From Amblyornis subalaris (taxonomy: Eukaryota > Chordata > Aves > Passeriformes > Ptilonorhynchidae): a DNA stretch of 64,000 nucleotides. Of the stretch, positions 58,456-64,000 are shown one piece after another. The stretch is from positions 678,479-742,478 of the forward strand of contig JACAXG010000165.1 in the NCBI GenBank assembly GCA_018881555.1, written 5' to 3'. The translations under genes were made by a program, and so were the position numbers. The notes beneath the pieces were generated by a model. It did no database searches and had not been told where the DNA came from. It saw only the letters and a list, made by a program, of their open reading frames with translations. Position 1 is the stretch's first letter. Each line of letters begins with the position of its first letter.

Positions 58456-58653
58456 ATTTTTGGAGCTGGAGAGCCGCTATGGAGGGCTGTTGTTGGGGGA
58501 ACATGAGTCTAAAGAAGAAATCAATCCTATCCTGAGCAGAGCTGAAATCGTGGAAACACCATGTTCCGATCCAGCAGCTCTCGAAGAACCAGGGCCGAAT
58601 ATGGCAGTAGCTGTTTCTGGCCACTGGCAGCTATTCCTGGCCTCGACCCCAAG
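58456..58653 (+). CDS. Candidate internal coding exon (198 nt), gene unknown
   Basis: A long pyrimidine tract (about 58396-58450) ends in CAG at 58455, and AAG|GTCAGT begins a donor at 58654. The 198 nt enclosed are divisible by three and open in only one frame (first full codon 58457); the other two contain stops. This would be a symmetric phase-2 exon. The frame has mixed, protein-like composition, with stretches such as HESKEEINPILSRAEIVET and AALEEPGPN, and I do not recognise it. CpGs are retained. Its place downstream of the CpG island adds weight. Against it: no second exon was found, the donor is only moderate, and a conserved noncoding element could look the same. Confidence 0.28.
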
Positions 58654-60194
58654 GTCAGTCCCTTTTTCTCACCTCCTTCCCCGTGTGCTCGGGTGAGCTC
58701 AGTGCAGGGTGTGCACACTCAGCCAGCTATAAATAACAGCAGCCATGGATGACCCCTGGGAAGGGCTCCGAGCAGGAAGCATCCCTGGCTCTGCGGGCAG
58801 CCAAGATCCGCTGCCCCAGCCCAGCTAAGGATGATGGACTATGCTTTCCCACCAGGGGCAATTAGGTATTTTCCATGGCATTTTGGGTCCCAGAGCCCCA
58901 CTCCTCCCTTTAAGCAGCCATTGGGACTTTCAGGCTGAGTGAGTGCTCATGGATGAGTTTATTTTTTTAATATTTCCTGAAAGCAACTCAAGCTGGACTT
59001 GCTGTCCTGCAAGACACCTGGGTTGGGATATCTTTTTTCCTCCAGATCTCTCTTTTCCTCTGGGGAGGATTGAGCAACCCGATGGATGTGGCAATGGGAG
59101 TGTCCAGGCAGAGGCAGCTCTGCTGTAGCCTGCATGTGGCCGCAGCTTGCAGTTTCCCGAGTGCTTTTCTCCTCCTCGCTCTCCCTCTTTCCTTCTCCAC
59201 ACCCTCACTTTGTCTGCACTCTTTCCCCCTTTCTCCCCACTTATCTGTCCCCCTTGTTCATGCTGTCACCTTCCCTCTCCCTCGGTTTCCCTCTGTACTT
59301 TTCATCCCTCCGTATTTCACTCCATAGCTACCCTGCACTCCAAACCCCTCCCCTCCCTAATCCCATGATTTTTTGCCCTCCTTCTACTCCATTCCCTTTC
59401 TCTTCTTGATGCTGCTCCCTCAGCCCCTCTCTGCAGCCAGGTACTTGCTCTGGCGACACCAGCTGCCTTGTTTTTCTTGTGGTGCAGCAAATGTTTCTGC
59501 AGTGTTGTGGAGATTGCTGAACAAAAGGACCTTTTCTTTTTAGCCGTGGGATGGAGAGGGACTGCACTGCTGGCCTGAGAGGTCGGCACTCAGGTGGCTC
59601 CCTTGCCTGGATCCAGCCACCTCACTGGCCTGAGCTCTGACCCCCCATCCGTGGAGATGAAGGGGAAGCCTGGTGGTCTCGGGGTCGCTTTGAGTTTAGT
59701 TGAAAACACCCAGCTTGTTTTCACTTGTTCCCCCCTCCTGCCTCTCCTGCTGCAAAACCAGTGTAATTGGAGCAGGAAATTAAACATTTGAAGCGTTAAC
59801 GTGATAATCTGCTGGTTTAGGCTTTGTGGGGGGCAGGGAGCTGCGAGCTGAGCACTCTGCTGCTGCCATGGTGTGCAGAGAGGGAGAAGGGACGTGGCAC
59901 CAATGGGGTCTCCACAGCACATCCCACCCTCTTGCCCCACCTGGGGAAACCACAGGGAGGGCTCTTCTTCAGTTTGCTCTGGCCTCAGGTGGTCTTTAGG
60001 CTCTTGGTTAGGATGGTTGTGTTTTTCCTTTGGTCCTGGTAGCTGTGCCTCATTGTCCTTGCTGGTGAGGTCAGGACCACTGCTGGTGTGTGGCTGCACC
60101 CATCACTTGTGATGAGTTTCTCTCTGTTTTGCTAATGCTGGTGGTGTACAAAGCAGTCAGGGTCCTAAACATGTCCCACATCCCCAGGGCCATG
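58654..60194. other. Noncoding sequence with a pyrimidine-rich stretch
   Basis: A C/T-rich stretch at about 59160-59410 gives Pro/Ser-rich chance frames on plus and Lys/Arg/Glu-rich frames on minus. Nothing else is recognised. Confidence 0.5.
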
Positions 60195-60440
60195 GTTTGG
60201 AAGCATTCAGTCTGGAGAAGAGAATGCCCAAAAAAGCAGAAAGCTTTCAGAGATGCCAGAATCTCCCCGGGAAACCAGCCCTTGAGTCCCTGGGGCAATA
60301 AACTATGGGGGTAAAACACACTGTGGGAGGTTCAGGCTGGGTGCCAGGACAAATGATCCTCATGGAAAAGATGGATAGATATCCAAACTGACTGCCAGGC
60401 AATTAGGTTGGGTTTTCCATCTCTAGAGGCATTGAAGAGC
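60195..60440 (+). mobile_element. Probable old CR1-like LINE remnant, plus strand
   Basis: Two collinear stretches resemble the CR1 3' region on the plus strand. One is 'agtctggagaagagaatgcc' near 60210; the other runs from 'gggaggttcaggctgggtgcc' near 60325 to 'ccatctctagaggcattgaa' near 60420. Order and spacing fit, but divergence is high and no 3' octamer repeats remain. Confidence 0.45.
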
Positions 60441-62879
60441 TGAGCAGATCCTGATCAGGATGACTGCACCAGGATGGTCCTGGTGTGGTGGACGGTGCAT
60501 TCCTCTGGAACAGTTTGGACACCAGGCGGGCCATGGTGAATGGGTGTTTCCTGAGCTCCTCAGTGGTCTATAAAGATGGTTGACACGACCATACTATGTT
60601 TTTTTAATTATTTTTTGTTGTTGTTGTTCAGGCTTGGATTGTCAAATAGATGCTTGCATTGTAATTTTTTACTTTAATAGGAATCATTTGTAGAGAGATC
60701 TGCTGAGCTCAGCATCCCAGCTAGAGCTTTTGCATTATGGAGAGTTGCTGTCTTTGCAGATGGATGAGTTTCAAGGATTTCTAAATACACAGGCCTATCT
60801 GTCTAAACAAAAGTTCAAATGCTGTGCAGTTCACTGGTTTGGAGCAAATGTCAAAGAGGCAGGACTGGGCTGTGACCACTAAACAAACCTCTGTCCCATT
60901 TTCTTTTGTGCTTTCCACAAAATCCTGCACAAATTTGGTGTGATCAGCCCGTTTCTATTTATGGGGTGAAAAACCAGTGTGGAAAGGAGCTTGTGGGGTT
61001 TTTTGCTCTGCTTGAGCTTGTGAGAGTGTTGAAGGGAGGAACGGTGCCACAATTTTTATAACCCCCTTCTCTTTCCAAAAAGCCTTTCAGGGAAGAGACT
61101 GTGACCTTTCCTGAGGAGCTTCAGTCTCTGTTGGCCTGAGATGCTGAGCTGATGCCTTGTCCCAAAGATCTTAGATGAAGATGAAGGTTCCCTTATACTG
61201 GAACATGACCAGCATTCTCTCCTTCGTCCATGCGGATGCTTGTCTCACTTTTCCTAAATAATACCCCAAAACAGGGGCTCTGGAGCCACTGGCTGCAGAA
61301 GCGGGACAAGCTCCTGGTGTGTCTCATGGGTTTTAGCATGCTGAAGCCTATCTGAAAAAAAAATGAAAAATACGGTTGTTTGCAGACAGGGAGCCACCAG
61401 CTTGGGTGTCACTAACTTGGGTGTTAGTGTTTAACTCCTGTCCTGACCTTTGTCCCTTTCTTTGCTGCAGCTCTGAGCGTAGGAAAACAGGAATGTGCTT
61501 TCCCCAATGGCACTTGTAGCTGAATGGTGAGGTGATATTTGGGTGTGGGCTCATATGTGCAGCTCTCTTTGTCAGCATGGACATATCTGAAGGCTTCACG
61601 ACTAAGTATCATCTCCAGATACTTATTGGTGCTGATGGGCGTGAGTAGGCAAACCCTCCCCTTTCTCCGCCTGATCCAGTTCACTGACAAGCCAGCAGAG
61701 GGAAAGGATCATCCTTGGCTATTAACCCCTCATGGGAAGGCTTTGTGGGATGGAGATAGCAGCCTGGCGTGGGAGACGGGAGACCTTTTTCCCTGACACC
61801 TGCATATGGTGCGACTTCGGCACGGCCTCTCACATCCGGTGTTTTTTGTGTGTTTTCCGAGGCGTTTTGTGTTTGCTCCTTGGCCGGTGCTGGGAGGACT
61901 GGATTGGAAAGGAAAGGGATTTTCATACTTCATCTTTTTCTCACCGGGGCCTGAAACGTGAGCGCCTCGGAGGCGTTGCCGAATGAGGTGGTAATGTGTT
62001 CATCAGCTGGGAAATCACCGGACCTCAGAAAACAGGGAGCGGACACACGGAGAGACACACAAGGATTTGTGTCTGCCCATCTGCCCCTGGGCAGCTGTGG
62101 TTTTAGGATGCAGCTGGTGAATGTCAGGAGCGCAGTGTTGAGGAGCATCCCAACGGTATTGGGAAGGGCAGGGATTCTACCTCAGTTTCCCCACTGTGGG
62201 CAGCAGCTGCCCTGGAGAACCACATGGACAAGGCATTTGTGGTGATGGACGTGGTGCTCCTCATCAAGGGTTGAGGGAGACGTGAGAAGAGAGAGAACCC
62301 AACTCATTAAATACCTACATATGCCAAAGAGGTGCCTGGGAGAGCCTGTCTGCTGCAGGGCATGGGTTGACTCTTGGCTCTGCCCAGCCAGGAGCAAACT
62401 TGCTGCAGGAAACAGGTTGCATTTTCCTGTCTGGATACAGGTCTCATGTATAAGACCTCATGGTAACTGTGGTGGTGTTTCCTTAGACCTTGGAGCTCTT
62501 TTTCCCCGCATGACTCTTCCTTCACCCGCCCCCAGTGCCACCACACACCTGTGGGTCTTCTTAGAAATTGAAGCATTTCGTTGGTGTTCTCAGCTCTCCG
62601 AGGTTGTGGGTCTATGGGATGCTCCGAGGCAGCACAGACCAAGACTTGGCTGTGCACCAGGAGCTACATGTGTAAATAAAGCAGCTTGAAGTCTCCTTTT
62701 TAGTTTGTGGACTCTCCCACCCTTCTCGTATTCAAGCAGCATTTGTCGGCTCCCTTCCGTTGCTCCCTGCGCCTCCTTTCTCTTCCTGTTTATCCGCCTC
62801 CTTTGTAAATTAAAGTCTCAGGCTCCACTCTTTCTCTACATCTCATTGCTTTTATTGCCTGCCTCTGAACAGATACTCT
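60441..62879. other. Noncoding unique sequence, nothing recognised
   Basis: An AT-rich stretch with GTT repeats lies at about 60598-60680. CpGs are slightly raised at 61800-62060. Frames of up to 135 codons overlap in several phases. No known repeat or exon was identified. Confidence 0.5.
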
Positions 62880-63300
62880 TTACCCCTGACTTTTTTTTGG
62901 TGCAGGATGTCCAGGATTAATCAGAACGTTCCAGGTCAGGGCACATCGTTGATTTACAGCGTCACGTACAATCCCAGGTCTTTATACATCACCTAACATT
63001 TTGTGTGCCATTTTAGCTGCGGCCGCAGAGCGAAGGCTGACATCACTTTGCGGACTGTTTTCGGCTAATTTAGGCTGCAGCAATGTATGTGATCAGTTCA
63101 AAGTCTCCCTTTTGGCACGCGGTGCACTGCGTTTATCATCACACCACGCTTCCTCAATGCCTGGCACCGCCGCTCACTTTGATGGTCTCCCCTATCCATC
63201 GTATTCTTGATTAGCCTAAATACTATTATCATCTGCCAGTTTTCCCTCCTCATTGCTCAGCCCCTCTTCAAAGCATTAATAAACAGATTATAGGGTGCTA
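62880..63300. promoter_or_regulatory. Candidate conserved noncoding element, about 400 bp
   Basis: Balanced-to-AT-rich sequence keeping many CpGs: GAACGTTCC, TCGTTGATTTACAGCGTCACGTAC, written here as two parts at 62946-62961 and 62962-62970, AGCTGCGGCCGCAGAGCG, TTGCGGACTG, GGCACGCGG and CCATCGTATTC. Homeodomain-type words (CTAATTTAGG, TTGATTAGCC, CATTAATAAAC) are interspersed. It differs sharply from the CpG-poor flanks. Distal enhancer or promoter-proximal element are both possible. Confidence 0.32.
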
Positions 63301-64000
63301 AGCCTCGTGCAAAACCACGAGGCACAGAGAGCTGGCAGTGCCAACCTCAGTCCGAGCTGCTTTGACTGCTTAGTAAATTCAGGGTCTGAGACATGAAGAA
63401 GGTGATAGCAAAAGGAAACAGAGAAAACTCCCGTGGTTTTATTACAAGTAAAAGTGCTTCTATTTTCTGACATGCCCACATCTCTGCCCCAATTCACTTT
63501 ATGAATGGTTAATGCCAGTCTGCATAACCAAATATGCTCTTAGTGTTAATACTTCGAAGCGCAACCATTGTGCATTTAAATGGCAAGGGCCTTTTTAGGG
63601 GAATACTTAGGACTTTGGTTTCATGGGAATAGCATAGTTTAATATGAAAAAAGTGTAGAGTATTATTGATGTGCGATATGGTAAAATTATGGATGTGGAC
63701 ATACGCTTGCAGTTAGATCAATAAATGTTATTAATGTGTAAAGATATAATTTTTATGTTTCTTTTTTTTCCAAAGGGTTTTGTGGTTAGTTTGTATTTTG
63801 AGCTTATTGATGAAAGAATAGTACTTATTTTGAAAAGTCAATGATTCAAATCAGAGCAATTTTTTAAATGGCTGTAACTTGTAAGCAGCATAATAAATTT
63901 TCTTTGTCATTTACAGAAGTATTTCCCTTTGTGTTCAAGATGAATGTGGCAGTCTTCAGGTCAATGGCTTTAGTTTTCCCTAAGGTAAATTGTGGAGGTG
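63301..64000. other. AT-rich right edge, with an exon-like segment at the end
   Basis: AT content rises from about 63480, with words such as TGCATTTAAATGGC, GGTAAAATTATGG and AATGTTATTAATG. At the end, TTTCTTTGTCATTTACAG (acceptor, ending 63916) and AAG|GTAAAT (donor from 63985) enclose 68 nt with one frame open to the donor. The short length and AT-rich setting make chance likely. No repeat is recognised. Confidence 0.45.

Noticed and set aside
59160..59410. Pro/Ser-rich and Lys/Arg-rich frames on opposite strands
   Set aside because: These are translations of a pyrimidine-rich low-complexity stretch.
63109..63124. GGCACGCGGTG word resembling the mature miR-124 sequence
   Set aside because: Only 11 bases match, the 3' half differs, and the flanks do not fold into the expected hairpin by eye.
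1..64000. tRNA, rRNA, CRISPR array, operon or phage-type system
   Set aside because: I scanned for tRNA B-box-like words, regular direct repeats with spacers, Shine-Dalgarno-spaced frames and tightly packed genes. None was found, and the sequence is clearly vertebrate.

Overview
The window looks like nuclear DNA from a bird, probably intergenic or deep-intronic sequence. I find no complete protein-coding gene, tRNA, rRNA, CRISPR array or bacterial-type operon. Three interspersed repeats support the bird assignment. A CR1-type LINE 3' tail lies at about 45303-45479 (minus strand), and a second at about 56340-56440 (minus strand). A roughly 1 kb solo LTR of the kind common in bird ERVL-like elements lies at about 8020-9107 (plus strand). 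A third, much older CR1-like remnant is probable at about 60195-60440. The sparse repeats, GC near one half by eye and frequent short G, C and A homopolymers also fit a bird genome. The species and the neighbouring gene cannot be named from this sequence alone.

Layout. 1-6780 is featureless unique sequence with one small minisatellite. 6781-7270 is an AT-biased island that still keeps CpGs. 7932-9107 holds a G-rich tract and the solo LTR. 9108-28600 is unique sequence with islands of possible regulatory DNA (11540, 16285, 19785, 21080, 21860, 25500, 27440) and low-complexity tracts. 28664-28768 is the first of two exon-shaped segments worth testing. 29560-41520 is the densest run of regulatory-looking islands, including a 16-bp perfect palindrome centred on an E-box (38814-38829). 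42570-48680 has C-rich DNA, a hairpin, a CR1 copy, a 19-bp minisatellite and a CpG-rich block (47772-48480). 49380-55720 has further AT-biased islands. 56045-58653 has an A-rich tract, a second CR1 copy, a short dense CpG island (57964-58160) and, about 300 bp downstream, the second exon-shaped segment (58456-58653). The right end, from about 62880, is increasingly AT-rich and ends with an exon-like segment at 63917-63984.

Interpretation. Many short AT-biased islands rich in homeodomain, octamer and E-box-like words, set in a GC-richer and repeat-poor background, are what one would expect around a vertebrate developmental regulator. This is inference from composition only, since no alignment was possible. 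The hundreds of open frames, including the longest at 310 codons, look like chance: I recognise no domain, frames overlap on both strands, and composition follows local GC. I see no sign of a new multi-gene system. The most testable leads are the CpG island with its downstream exon-shaped segment, the 105-nt segment at 28664-28768, and conservation of the AT-biased islands.
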